From Sphingomonadaceae bacterium (lineage in GTDB: Bacteria > Pseudomonadota > Alphaproteobacteria > Sphingomonadales > Sphingomonadaceae): a DNA stretch of 64,000 bases. Both the position numbers and the translations under genes were made by a program. The notes under the pieces were generated by a model. That model was not told the origin of the DNA and ran no database searches. It saw only the letters and a list, made by a program, of their open reading frames with translations. The stretch spans positions 372,001 to 436,000 of the forward strand of contig JACKKZ010000004.1 of NCBI GenBank assembly GCA_024236195.1, read 5' to 3'. How positions within the stretch are numbered: the first letter of the stretch is position 1; every line of letters begins with the position of its first letter. Of the stretch, positions 8,561-17,148 are shown one piece after another.

Positions 8561-9333
8561 GCGGCAGCCTTCCGGAACAACTGGTAGAAATTGCGCGATG
8601 TCTGTTCCGCCAGTTGCTCGAAACTTTCTCCGCGCAGGTTCGCGACGAATTCTGCCGTATTGCGCGTGAAGGCTGGCTCGCAGGTCCTTCCCCGATGCGG
8701 CACCGGTGCCAGGAACGGTGCATCGGTTTCCACCAGCAGCTTGTCCGCCGGGATTTCCTTTGCGATTTCCTGCAGATCCTTGGCGTTCTTGAAGGTGACA
8801 ATGCCGGACAGCGAGATTGTGAGTCCTAACTCCAACACGCCCTTTCCAAATTCCGCCGAGGCCGTGAAACAATGGATCAGGGCAGGGAAGGCGCCCTTCC
8901 CCATCTCTTCCCGCAGGATTTCCAGCGTATCCTCTTCCGCATCGCGGGTATGGATGATCGTCGGGAGGCCTGTCACTCGCGACACGCCAATATGCGTGCG
9001 GAACAGGTCGCGCTGCACGGCGCGATCAGACTTGTCGTAATAATAGTCCAGGCCGGTTTCGCCGATGGCGATAACACGTGGATTCTCAGTCGCTTCCCGC
9101 AACGCCTTGGCATCAAGGTCAGCATGGGCATCGGCTTCATGCGGGTGGATGCCGACACTCGCCCAGACGTCCGGCTCGCGCTCAGCAGTCCCGATCACCT
9201 TGTCCCACTCGCTCTTGCGGGTGGAGATATTGAGAAAAGCATCAATCCCGGCTTCGCGGGCGCGGGCGAGCACCCCTTCCCGGTCTTCCACCAGCCCCGG
9301 ATATTCCAGGTGGCAATGGCTGTCGATCAGCAT
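8557..9333 (-). CDS. tatD: TatD-family metal-dependent deoxyribonuclease
   Basis: 258-residue TatD/YcfH-type hydrolase with a metal-binding TIM barrel. Visible metal ligands are DSHCHLEYPG at residues 4-13, GETGLDYY around 90, a central His in TIIHTRDA, HCFTAS, and VETDAPFL near 205. The family has 3'-5' exonuclease or DNase activity. ATG 9333 is the start because its A is shared with the metG stop (TGATG), and the longer upstream frame lies inside metG. It sits in a metG-tatD-MBL block common in proteobacteria. Confidence 0.93.
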   Translation of the reverse strand: MLIDSHCHLEYPGLVEDREGVLARAREAGIDAFLNISTRKSEWDKVIGTAEREPDVWASVGIHPHEADAHADLDAKALREATENPRVIAIGETGLDYYYDKSDRAVQRDLFRTHIGVSRVTGLPTIIHTRDAEEDTLEILREEMGKGAFPALIHCFTASAEFGKGVLELGLTISLSGIVTFKNAKDLQEIAKEIPADKLLVETDAPFLAPVPHRGRTCEPAFTRNTAEFVANLRGESFEQLAEQTSRNFYQLFRKAAA

Positions 9334-10892
9334 CAGGTGCCCTCGCCCTCCGGCAGTTCGAGCCGCGGGAAGACGCCTTCCGGCTTGCCGATGGTGAAGC
9401 CCGTGACGCACAGGCGCGCGAACCAGTCAGTATCCTCCAGGGCCGCATAATCGCGTTCTTCCGCCGGAACTCCCATTTGGTCGAGCAATTTGGCGGCAGC
9501 GGTCGGGACCACCGGCAGCACGGCAATGGCAAGCGCCCTCACCTGCTGGAACAGCGTCATCAGCACCGCTTCCATCCGCGCCGGATCGCTCTTGCGCAGC
9601 GCCCATGGGGCCTGTTCATCGACATATTGGTTGCACGCAAAAACTGCACGCATCCATGCTTCCAGCCCGGCGCTGAAATCCAGCGCTTCGAAGCGATCCT
9701 GCAATGCCGTCACGGCTTCGTTCACCTGTGACGCCAGCGCGTCATCCGCAGGGTCGGGCGCGCAATCTGCCTTCAGTACCCCATCCATATTTTTGAAAAT
9801 CATGGACAATGTGCGCTGCGCAAGATTGCCAAAGCTGTTGGCAAGTTCGGCATTGCTCTTCGTCACAATGGCTTCCGGCGAATAGCTGCCATCCTGCCCG
9901 AAAGTCACTTCGCGCAGCAGGAAATAGCGCAGCACATCCACGCCGAACTGCTCTGCCAGCGCCATCGGATCGGTCACATTGCCAAGCGACTTTGATTCCT
10001 TCTGCCCGCGATTGAGCAGGAAGCCGTGGCCAAAGACTTTTTGTGGCACCGGCACATCGGCGCTCATCAGGAAAGCGGGCCAATAGATCGTGTGGAAACG
10101 GACGATATCCTTGCCGATCAGGTGCAAATTCGCAGGCCAGAACTTGCGATAAAGCTCTGTATCGTCAGGATAGCCGAGGCCGGTGAGGTAATTGGTCAGG
10201 GCGTCGATCCACACATACATAACGTGGTTTTCGCTGCCCGGTACCTTCACGCCCCAGTCAAAGCTGGTGCGGCTGATCGAAAGGTCGCGCAATCCGCTGG
10301 AGACGAAAGCGATCATCTCGTTACGGCGGCTTTCCGGTTCGAGGAAACCGGGCGATTTGAGCAGGTCGAGCAGCTTGTCCTGATAGGCGGAGAGGCGGAA
10401 GAACCAGCTTTCCTCGACGGTCCATTCGACCGGAGTGCCCTGCGGGGAGAGCTTCTCGCCCCCTTCCCCTTCGACCAGCTCGCTTTCATCGTAATAGGCT
10501 TCATCGCGGACTGAATACCAGCCTTCATAGCGATCGAGATAGAGGTCGCCCTTGGCCTGCATCGCTTGCCAGATGGCCTGGCTGGCGCGGTGGTGCTCGT
10601 CCTCCACGGTACGGATGAAGCGGTCATGCGAAATGTTCAGCCCGGCGCACATCTCCTGAAAATAGCCGGACATTTCATCCGCCAGCTCGCGCGGGGTCTT
10701 GCCCAATTCGCGAGCCTTCTGCGCCATTTTCAGGCCATGCTCGTCCGTGCCGGTCTGGAAGCGGACATCGCGGCCACGGGCGCGCTGGAAACGGGCGATA
10801 ACGTCTGCCGCAATCGCCTCATAGGCATGCCCGATATGCGGGCGGCCATTGGGGTAGGAGATCGCGGTGGTAATGTAGAAGGGTTCAGCCAT
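9333..10892 (-). CDS. metG: Methionyl-tRNA synthetase
   Basis: Class I aminoacyl-tRNA synthetase charging tRNA-Met, about 519 residues, the short form without the C-terminal tRNA-binding domain. The N-terminus reads FYITTAISYPNGRPHIGHAYE with the HIGH motif. The second class I motif reads KESKS rather than KMSKS (in GQKESKSLGN), a Met-to-Glu change that I confirmed from the codons. ATG 10892 overlaps the holB stop by eight bases; the 11 upstream in-frame residues are not needed. It is part of the tmk-holB-metG-tatD chain. Confidence 0.95.
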   Translation of the reverse strand: MAEPFYITTAISYPNGRPHIGHAYEAIAADVIARFQRARGRDVRFQTGTDEHGLKMAQKARELGKTPRELADEMSGYFQEMCAGLNISHDRFIRTVEDEHHRASQAIWQAMQAKGDLYLDRYEGWYSVRDEAYYDESELVEGEGGEKLSPQGTPVEWTVEESWFFRLSAYQDKLLDLLKSPGFLEPESRRNEMIAFVSSGLRDLSISRTSFDWGVKVPGSENHVMYVWIDALTNYLTGLGYPDDTELYRKFWPANLHLIGKDIVRFHTIYWPAFLMSADVPVPQKVFGHGFLLNRGQKESKSLGNVTDPMALAEQFGVDVLRYFLLREVTFGQDGSYSPEAIVTKSNAELANSFGNLAQRTLSMIFKNMDGVLKADCAPDPADDALASQVNEAVTALQDRFEALDFSAGLEAWMRAVFACNQYVDEQAPWALRKSDPARMEAVLMTLFQQVRALAIAVLPVVPTAAAKLLDQMGVPAEERDYAALEDTDWFARLCVTGFTIGKPEGVFPRLELPEGEGT

Positions 10893-11847
10893 GGGCCGGC
10901 TCCCTAGGGCCAGCGGCATTGGCAAGCAAGGTGCCGATTTCCATCACCAGCAGACCGGGATCGAAATTGTAGGTCGGCACCTGTGCGGCCAGCCGGACAA
11001 GGTCGGTGTGGGCGTCCGTCAGCGCGGCAATGGCGTGGCGCGGCGTTTCCTCCATTCGCCCGGCCATCACAGCCCGGGCGAGGTCCATAGCCGCCTGGAT
11101 ACGTTCGCGAGAGGGGCGTGCTCCGATGGCGGCAGCAAGCTGGCCGCGCAGGGCAAAATCCGCATCGCCCTGATCGGCAATCTGGCGCATCAGCGCATCG
11201 AGCTTGCCGAGGTCATGCTCGACAAATTCCAGCGCCGCGCCGGGTGAGCCTGCTGCTGCGGCGACTGCTGCCGCTCGCGTGGTGGCGTCACTATCCGGAG
11301 CGTTTTCAGAGAGAAAGCGGGCAACCTGCTCATCTTCCAGCGCAGGGAAGCGCAGCACCCGGCAGCGCGAGCGAATTGTGGGCAGCAGCCGCGACGGGCG
11401 GTGCGTAACCAGCAGGAAGAACGTGCCCTGCGGTGGTTCCTCCAGGCTCTTGAGCAACGCATTGGCGGCGCTCTTCTCAAGGTCATCGGCTGGATCAATG
11501 ATAATCGCGCGGCGGCTGCCCAGTGTCGGGCGCGTGGCCAGGCGTTGTTGCACAGCGCGTATCTGGCCGACGGCAATGTTACGCTTTGTCTCGTAAGCCT
11601 CTCCCTTTTCGCGTTTTTTCTCCTCCTTCTCGTCCTTGGGCAAATGCGTCAGGACATGGATATCGGGATGCTCGCCTTCGGGCTGGGGTATGCCAGCCTC
11701 GGCTACAAGTTCGCGCGCGGCTGCCATGGCGAAGTGCATCTTGCCCAGCCCGCGGCGACCGGCGAGGATCCAGCCGTGGTGCATGCGGGCACCGCCCATT
11801 GCTTCGCGCCATTCGCGCCAGGCAGCTTCATGACCGAGGAGGGTCAT
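10885..11847 (-). CDS. holB: DNA polymerase III delta' subunit
   Basis: 320-residue clamp-loader subunit. AAA+ features include the Walker-A-like GRRGLGKMHFA, IIDPADDLEKSAANALLKSLEEP (typical of delta' and tau/gamma), and a sensor segment THRPSRLLPTIRSRC. No cysteine cluster for a zinc module is obvious, unlike the E. coli protein. The start ATG 11847 overlaps the tmk stop as ATGA, the usual tmk-holB coupling. The likely role is loading the sliding clamp at replication forks. Confidence 0.93.
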   Translation of the reverse strand: MTLLGHEAAWREWREAMGGARMHHGWILAGRRGLGKMHFAMAAARELVAEAGIPQPEGEHPDIHVLTHLPKDEKEEKKREKGEAYETKRNIAVGQIRAVQQRLATRPTLGSRRAIIIDPADDLEKSAANALLKSLEEPPQGTFFLLVTHRPSRLLPTIRSRCRVLRFPALEDEQVARFLSENAPDSDATTRAAAVAAAAGSPGAALEFVEHDLGKLDALMRQIADQGDADFALRGQLAAAIGARPSRERIQAAMDLARAVMAGRMEETPRHAIAALTDAHTDLVRLAAQVPTYNFDPGLLVMEIGTLLANAAGPREPAHG

Positions 11848-12482
11848 GCCGGAGTGTCCAGCAAGGGAGCGATGGCTGCCATGATCCGCTTGTGCACCTC
11901 CTCCGGTGCTGCATCCCCGTCAATTACAGCGAACTGACCGGGTTCCTGCTCGACAAAAAGCGAGAAACTTGCTGCAACATCAGCATGATAGGAAGCATCG
12001 CGGCCGCCGATGGCGTCAGAAGTGTCACCGTCCCGCTCGGCCAGCCGTGCGGCAACTCTGGCGGGCGGGACCTGCACCAACAGGGTAAGGTCGGGGCGTA
12101 AGCCCTTGCTTCCTATGGTATGGAGAGCGAGCACAACCTCATCTCCTACGCCCCCTGCCCCGCCCTGATAGGCGCGGCTGCTGTCTAGGAAGCGGTCGCA
12201 CACCACCCATTTCCCGGCATCGAGACTAGGAAGTATAGTCTTTTCAACATGATCCGAGCGCGCGGCTGCAAAGAGCAAGGCCTCTGCGCGCGGCCCCCAG
12301 CCATCGCCGGGAGGGTCCAGCAACAGGCTGCGGATAGCCTCTGCGCCCGGAGTTCCGCCGGGTTCGCGGGTGACGACTACATCAATTCCGCCTTCCTGTA
12401 GGGCAGCGGCGAGTAGTCGGGACTGGGTTGACTTGCCCGTCCCCTCCCCGCCTTCCAGGGCGATGAATTTGCCGCGGTTCAT
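11844..12482 (-). CDS. tmk: Thymidylate kinase
   Basis: Phosphorylates dTMP to dTDP for DNA synthesis. About 212 residues: P-loop EGGEGTGKST at residues 9-18, TREPGGTPGAE, the DRFLDSSRAYQGG segment, and a LID region near 150 (RLAERDGDTSD). ATG 12482 overlaps the upstream dac stop as ATGA; an alternative GTG at 12491 would add three residues. The position between dac and holB fits a translationally coupled operon. Confidence 0.95.
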   Translation of the reverse strand: MNRGKFIALEGGEGTGKSTQSRLLAAALQEGGIDVVVTREPGGTPGAEAIRSLLLDPPGDGWGPRAEALLFAAARSDHVEKTILPSLDAGKWVVCDRFLDSSRAYQGGAGGVGDEVVLALHTIGSKGLRPDLTLLVQVPPARVAARLAERDGDTSDAIGGRDASYHADVAASFSLFVEQEPGQFAVIDGDAAPEEVHKRIMAAIAPLLDTPA

Positions 12483-13636
12483 GCCAGCCACCCTTTGATT
12501 CCATTGGCGATTCGGTTGAAAATCGACGCCTTTTCGACAGTGTCGAGTGCGACAAGTGGGACTGAATAGGGCGGCATGCCGTCGACAGTGACTTCCAGCA
12601 TGGCCACTTGTTCGCCCTTCTGCACCGGCGCGCGCAGCGGACCGTCATAGGTGATCACTAGCCTGACCCCCGGATTTCCACGGGGTAGAGCGACGTTGAC
12701 CGGGCTGTCACTCGCTAGCGCGACAGAGGTTGAGGCGCCATCCTGCACCTCGGCAAAGCCGATCCGCTCCCCCGCGGTATAGATTTCGCGACGTTCGAAC
12801 ATGTCGAATCCCCACTCGACTAATGCTCTCGAAATCCGTGCCCTGCTCTCTTCACTGTCGATTCCGGCCACGACCATCACCAGTCGCCGCCCGTTTCGCT
12901 CTGCCGAACCGAGGAAATTATGCCCGGCCTGCTGAGTGAACCCGGTCTTGATGCCGTCCGCGCCAGCTACCACTCCGATCAGCGGATCATGGTTGCGCAT
13001 GCCGACGCCGCGATAGCCAAAATCAAACTTGCCAAAATAGGAACGGTAGAGCTCCGGGTGGCGGGTGGTCAGCGCCGTGGCGAGCTTCACCAGATCAGCC
13101 GCCGTGGTGAAAGTCGCGCCGCCATCGGGCCAGCCATTCGGCGTGCCAAAATGGCTGTCTGCCATGCCCAGCGATAGCGCATGCCTGTTCATCAGGGAGG
13201 TCCATTGCAGGACGGAGCCCCCAGCCCCTTCTGCCACAACGATGGAGGCATCGTTGGCGGAGATGGTAGTGATCCCGCGCAGCAGCGTTTCCAGCGGCAA
13301 TTTGTCCCCCGCGACAAGGAACATGGTCGAGCCCTTGCCCGACCATTCTTCTGCGACCGCATCGGGCACTACAAATTCGGTGGAGGTGGCAAGGTCCCCC
13401 GCCTTGATCTTCTCGAAGACGGTATAGGCCGTCATTACCTTGGTCACGGATGCGGGGATAAAGCGCCGGTTCGGCTCGCGCGCATAGAGTATCTGGCCAG
13501 AGGGAACCTCGACCAGCAAGGCAATCGGCGCGTCGGCAACGGGCGCAACCGACCACGGTTGGACGGTGCGTGCGTCAGAGCGTGGCGCACAAGCCAGCGC
13601 CAGCAATACGAAACAGAAACGAACCCAGTGTGTCAT
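12479..13636 (-). CDS. D-alanyl-D-alanine carboxypeptidase, exported (DacC/DacF type)
   Basis: Low-molecular-weight penicillin-binding protein that trims peptidoglycan pentapeptides in the periplasm. The signal peptide is at residues 1-22. Catalytic motifs are all present: SxxK as S63-V-T-K66, SxN as S126-A-N128, and KTG at 230-232. The C-terminal PBP5-like domain (around 285-370) is followed by a hydrophobic/amphipathic tail (SIFNRIANGIKGWLA) typical of membrane association. At 385 residues the length is normal. It sits 32 bases after the rlpA-like gene, in a cell-wall group with mltB. Confidence 0.93.
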   Translation of the reverse strand: MTHWVRFCFVLLALACAPRSDARTVQPWSVAPVADAPIALLVEVPSGQILYAREPNRRFIPASVTKVMTAYTVFEKIKAGDLATSTEFVVPDAVAEEWSGKGSTMFLVAGDKLPLETLLRGITTISANDASIVVAEGAGGSVLQWTSLMNRHALSLGMADSHFGTPNGWPDGGATFTTAADLVKLATALTTRHPELYRSYFGKFDFGYRGVGMRNHDPLIGVVAGADGIKTGFTQQAGHNFLGSAERNGRRLVMVVAGIDSEESRARISRALVEWGFDMFERREIYTAGERIGFAEVQDGASTSVALASDSPVNVALPRGNPGVRLVITYDGPLRAPVQKGEQVAMLEVTVDGMPPYSVPLVALDTVEKASIFNRIANGIKGWLA

Positions 13637-13668
13637 CCCGCTCCCGCCATCCGGCAGGAGCCGGAGGT

Positions 13669-14865
13669 TCAGCCTGCAGTGAATACCCGTGCGTCGCTAT
13701 AACCGGCTGCCCGCACCTTGGCGAGCGCTGCCTCGGCCTGTCCACGGCTTGTATAAGGGCCGGTGCGGACACGGTAGTATTTGCCGCTTTGCTCCACGAA
13801 GCCGCCGATCTTGTTGGCGGCGCGATCAGCATTGGTCTTGCTGGAAAAAGCCGCCGCCTGCACGACGAAGCCATCATCCGCGTCAGGCGCAGTGGTGCTG
13901 GCCTGTGCCGGCTGGGGCGCAGGCTGTGTGCGTACGGCAGGTGGCATGCCCGCGCTGACACGGATCGGGCGCGTGGCAGGCGATGCGACAGAACGCGGGA
14001 CGCTGGTCAGCGGTGGCAGAGCGTATTTGCTGTTGGCAGCCGGGGCTGCGCTGGCGGAAGCCGTGCGAACGGGCGCAGCAGCAGGAGCCGGATTTGGCGT
14101 TGCCGCTGGCATCGGGCGGCTGAATGCTTGCTCAAAGCTTGCATCGCGCGGTGCCGGTGAAGGTTGCGCCACCGGAGCAACAGCAGCCTGCCGCGGAGCC
14201 ATTGCAGGCAGTTCCCCGCTACTTTCTGCGCGCACCCGCGCCGCATCAGCCGAGGCACTGCGCAGCGATGCCGAGCCTGCGGCAGGCAGTTTGCGAGTCA
14301 GCACACCCAGCAAGGTCTTGGGTGTATCCATCCGGGCAGGAGCCGGTTTGCCCGCACGCAATTCTGCCCGTTCGATTTCAGGCGGATTGACGCGGCGAAC
14401 GCGCACCGGGGCACCTTCTGAAACGCCAAGTTGTGCCGCAGCACCCGGCGACAGGGCCACTTCGCGCGCGCCGGTCATCGGTCCGCGCCGTTCAACACGG
14501 GCAAGGATCGTGCGACCCGTACCCAGTTCAGTAATCTCGACATAGCTGGGCAACGGCAGGGTCTTGTGCGCCACGGTCACGCTTTGCCCGCCATCGCGGT
14601 CCAGCGAGGCATAGCCGACGCTGTCATAGCTCAGCGTATCGGCAGGCGTGTAGAGCTGGCCATCCACAGTGAAGGGATCGCCCAGCACTACGGGATAGTC
14701 AGCTTCTGGCCCGCGCAGGCTGGCACTGGCGGCCAGCGCAGGGTCAATCCCCGCAACCGCTTGCGGGCGGTCACCGCCGCCCCCACCAAACACGCCGCAA
14801 CCGGCGAGTAGCGGGATCAAACCAAGCGCAAAGGCGCCGGAACGGACATTATTGGGCAATCTCAT
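13669..14865 (-). CDS. rlpA: RlpA-like lipoprotein with SPOR domain
   Basis: 398-residue predicted lipoprotein: lipobox LLAGC at about residues 19-23, then a Gly-rich stretch. The RlpA double-psi beta-barrel region covers about 60-165 (DTLSYDSVGYASLD ... KTLPLPSYVEIT ... RVERRGPM). A long Pro/Ala-rich linker follows, and a C-terminal SPOR domain covers about 320-398 (FVVQAAAFSSKTNAD ... GKYYRVRTGPY) that binds denuded glycan at the septum. RlpA proteins are septal lytic transglycosylases or their relatives; the catalytic residues were not checked. The start overlaps the end of mltB by 17 bases. Confidence 0.88.
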   Translation of the reverse strand: MRLPNNVRSGAFALGLIPLLAGCGVFGGGGGDRPQAVAGIDPALAASASLRGPEADYPVVLGDPFTVDGQLYTPADTLSYDSVGYASLDRDGGQSVTVAHKTLPLPSYVEITELGTGRTILARVERRGPMTGAREVALSPGAAAQLGVSEGAPVRVRRVNPPEIERAELRAGKPAPARMDTPKTLLGVLTRKLPAAGSASLRSASADAARVRAESSGELPAMAPRQAAVAPVAQPSPAPRDASFEQAFSRPMPAATPNPAPAAAPVRTASASAAPAANSKYALPPLTSVPRSVASPATRPIRVSAGMPPAVRTQPAPQPAQASTTAPDADDGFVVQAAAFSSKTNADRAANKIGGFVEQSGKYYRVRTGPYTSRGQAEAALAKVRAAGYSDARVFTAG

Positions 14866-15871
14866 CAGCTAACAGCCCCACACTCATCGCGTAGTAATTG
14901 GAGCAGTTATATTCGAGGATAACCCGATAATTTGTGGTTAACATCCAGCTTCTTGTTCCCGGCCCATCGGGCTGGAACAGCGAAACCATCGTGTCGTCAG
15001 CCAGGTATCCCTGCGGGCGAACCCCCAAATTCCGCCATTCTGCGACGGTCTTCCACTGGCTGTGCCGTTCATGCACACGCGGGCAAACAGGTGCGGCAAG
15101 ATCGGTTTTTACCGCATCCCAATCGAATCCGGCGGGAATCGAGGCACGCACACCCCATGGTTCACCGGTTCGCCAACCAGCATCGCGGAAATAATTGGCG
15201 ATCGAGGCCAGCGTGTCAGCCCGGCTGTTGAAGATATCGGCATAGCCGTCCCCATCACCATCCTTGGCGAGGCGGAGGTAGACACTGGGAAGGAATTGCG
15301 GATTGCCGAACGCACCCGCCCAGCTGCCCTGCAACTTGCTGCGTGAATAGCCCTTGTCCGCCACTTTCAGCAGGGCGATAAATTCGCTGGCAAACAGCTC
15401 CCGCCTGCGCCCTTCCCATGCCAGCGTGGCGAGCGAACGGGAAAGGTCAAAATTCCCGGTATAGCTGCCGTAATTGGTCTCATGCCCCCAGATTGCCATG
15501 ATGATTTCCACGGGCACGCCATATTCGCTCTCGATCCGTCCGTGCATAGTGCGCGTCGCCGCGAACATATCGCGGCCCCGCTGGATGCGGGTAGGGTTCA
15601 CATGGGTGTTGAGATAGGGCTGCAATGCCGGATAGCCGCTGCGGGTGGGTGTGCCCGGCTGGCTCTGATCGAGCTGGATCACGCGCTGGTTGGGCGTCAG
15701 CCCGGCTGTCATGCGCTCAATTGTAGGCTCGCTCACGCCCTCCGCACGGGCCCGCGCGGCCAATAGCTGGACATAGGCGTCAAAGGGCATGTCCTGCGCA
15801 GCAACCGGGGCAGAAGGGGCAGCCATGGCAAGCGACACGGCGGCAATAGAGGCAAAACGGAAAGCTTTCAT
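14849..15871 (-). CDS. Lytic murein transglycosylase (MltB family)
   Basis: 340-residue exported enzyme that cleaves glycan strands of peptidoglycan. The signal peptide ends near AQ at 25-26. The catalytic glutamate is E131 in IWGHETNYG, and GAFGNPQFLPSVYLRLA near 185 matches the MltB/Slt35 substrate groove. The C-terminal part (GVRPQGYLADDTMVSLFQPDGPGTRSWMLTTNYRVI) is typical of the family. It is the first gene of the long minus-strand cluster; the promoter should lie in 15872-16000, where I see no clear consensus. Confidence 0.92.
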   Translation of the reverse strand: MKAFRFASIAAVSLAMAAPSAPVAAQDMPFDAYVQLLAARARAEGVSEPTIERMTAGLTPNQRVIQLDQSQPGTPTRSGYPALQPYLNTHVNPTRIQRGRDMFAATRTMHGRIESEYGVPVEIIMAIWGHETNYGSYTGNFDLSRSLATLAWEGRRRELFASEFIALLKVADKGYSRSKLQGSWAGAFGNPQFLPSVYLRLAKDGDGDGYADIFNSRADTLASIANYFRDAGWRTGEPWGVRASIPAGFDWDAVKTDLAAPVCPRVHERHSQWKTVAEWRNLGVRPQGYLADDTMVSLFQPDGPGTRSWMLTTNYRVILEYNCSNYYAMSVGLLADEIAQ

Positions 15872-16004
15872 CTGCCCTGTGTCGCACAGGCGCGGGCACT
15901 TTTGAATCCCCTTCCCTCGCTATCGAACGAATTTTCCCCTCGCATCATCGCAAGGCGTGACAAGGGCGCTGCAACTGGCTAGCGGCTTTTGCCAGCGGCC
16001 CGGG

Positions 16005-16060
16005 GGCAGAGTGGTTGGAAGCGGAGCTGTGGCCAAAGGCCACAATCACCGGTCTTCACG
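16005..16060 (+). repeat. Partial upstream copy of tRNA-Ser 5' half
   Basis: GGCAGAGTGGTTG at 16005-16017 is identical to the D-arm region of the tRNA-Ser gene (16118-16130). ACCGGTCTT near 16048-16056 matches its anticodon-stem 5' strand. The stretch between differs and does not fold as a tRNA. It looks like a decayed fragment of a former tandem tRNA gene. The rest of the gap 15872-16109 shows nothing recognisable. Confidence 0.5.
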
Positions 16061-16109
16061 CCGAAAGGCGTGACAAGATCGTTCCTAACCACTAGCGACC
16101 ATCGCGAGC

Positions 16110-16199
16110 GGACAGGTGGCAGAGTGGTTGAATGCACCGGTCTTGAAAACCGGCGTGGGTGCAAGCCCACCGTGGGTTCGAATCCCACCCTGTCCGCCA
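16110..16199 (+). tRNA. tRNA-Ser (anticodon UGA)
   Basis: Ninety bases with encoded CCA. The acceptor stem GGACAGG pairs with CCTGTCC. The anticodon stem CCGGT/ACCGG encloses loop CTTGAAA with anticodon TGA, decoding UCA and related Ser codons. The long variable arm (CGTGGGTGCAAGCCCACCG) is the class II form expected of serine tRNAs, and the T-arm GTGGGTTCGAATCCCAC is intact. It is followed immediately by a rho-independent terminator. Confidence 0.97.
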
Positions 16200-16206
16200 A
16201 AAAAAA

Positions 16207-16235
16207 GGGCTCTCGTGAAAGCGAGGGCCTTTTTT
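16207..16235 (+). terminator. Rho-independent terminator after tRNA-Ser
   Basis: GGGCTCTCG and CGAGGGCC form an eight-pair stem with one bulged base and a U-G pair, around a six-base loop, followed by six T (16230-16235). It starts eight bases after the tRNA CCA end. Confidence 0.85.
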
Positions 16236-16316
16236 GGTGCATGGGGAGAGGTTGAGAAGCACAAGGTTCGGAATCGCAGCGCAAAGCGCGGAGATGTCCG
16301 CAGCGAAGCGAAGGAC

Positions 16317-16335
16317 AATCCCACCCTGTCTGCCA
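16317..16335 (+). repeat. Direct repeat of the tRNA-Ser 3' end
   Basis: Nineteen bases matching tRNA-Ser positions 16181-16199 at 18 of 19 sites (one C-to-T), including CCA. A 3'-end tRNA duplicate is the usual mark of an integrase attachment site, but only about 117 bases separate the copies and no integrase is present. It could equally be a relic of a second tRNA-Ser gene. A ten-base repeat, GTTCCTAACC, occurs at 16081 and 16354, roughly bracketing the area. Confidence 0.6.
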
Positions 16336-16389
16336 CCGCCAGTATCCGCTGAGGTTCCTAACCGACATGACGTCGGCGTGGCGAATTCT

Positions 16390-16998
16390 TCAATCCTGCG
16401 GCAGAAAGAACCCGCCCCCGGCAAGGCTGTCCGGATCGGTTGCCGGATAGGCGGCCACCATGAAGCCGCGGCGGCCTTCGGCGAGGCGCTGCGCAGTGAT
16501 AAACAGCTGTTCCTCGCGGATTCCTCGAGCCTTCAAGAGGGGAACCTGTTCCTCCGACCGATCCTCGCCAAGGTATATTGAAACCGGAACGACCATCTCT
16601 CCTAGCAGGAATGTTTTTCCCGGCAGCGCGCTTTCACCCGATAGCCATTGCTGGTCTTCAAGGCGTGACTGCGCTTGCAGCAAGTCATCCTCGGTAAGTG
16701 TGCTCGTCCGGAGTGCAAGAACCTCGCCGCCTTCGACGCGCAGGAAATAGAGTATCACCCCGCCTGCGACAGTCTCTTCATCGGCAGAAATGAAGATCGA
16801 CCGGGTAAGCTGCTGGACCAGTTCCTCACCTTCCATCGAAGCCACTAGCTCCTTGTTTGACAGAAGAGCGAGGGCTTGAGGTTCGTCCCCCTCTGTAACG
16901 AATGACGGGACCGGGGTCGGACGGCGCGCCTCAATTGGACCCGGAACCCCCAGCATGAGCGATAGGGCAAGGATGAGGGCAGGCACGGATTTGCGCAT
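16390..16998 (-). CDS. Exported protein of unknown function
   Basis: 202 residues from ATG 16998; the frame extends further upstream but the Arg/Lys start and hydrophobic core (MRKSVPALILALSLMLG) mark a signal peptide here. The mature part is acidic and has no motif I recognise; it contains LLSNKELVASMEGEELVQQL and a C-terminal RRGFMVAAYPATDPDSL. It is divergent from the LCCL gene, with 150 bases between starts, so the two may share a promoter region. Function unknown. Confidence 0.75.
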   Translation of the reverse strand: MRKSVPALILALSLMLGVPGPIEARRPTPVPSFVTEGDEPQALALLSNKELVASMEGEELVQQLTRSIFISADEETVAGGVILYFLRVEGGEVLALRTSTLTEDDLLQAQSRLEDQQWLSGESALPGKTFLLGEMVVPVSIYLGEDRSEEQVPLLKARGIREEQLFITAQRLAEGRRGFMVAAYPATDPDSLAGGGFFLPQD

Positions 16999-17148
16999 CG
17001 GGTGGCTCCTACTGAGAGTCTGCTTTGCCAAACGCAGACCGGGCAATGTTTCCGCCAGAAAGATTCGAGGTTTGTGGCGGGTTTGATCGCCAGCCTGCGT
17101 TTCCCACGTTGGAGGCGGCGCTGCCGCTGCGATGTGGAGGTTAGAAAA

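Noticed and set aside
16081..16363. A small mobile element bounded by tRNA 3' repeats
   Set aside because: No integrase or any coding frame lies between the repeats, and the distance is only about 120 bases. Kept as repeat observations, not called as an element.
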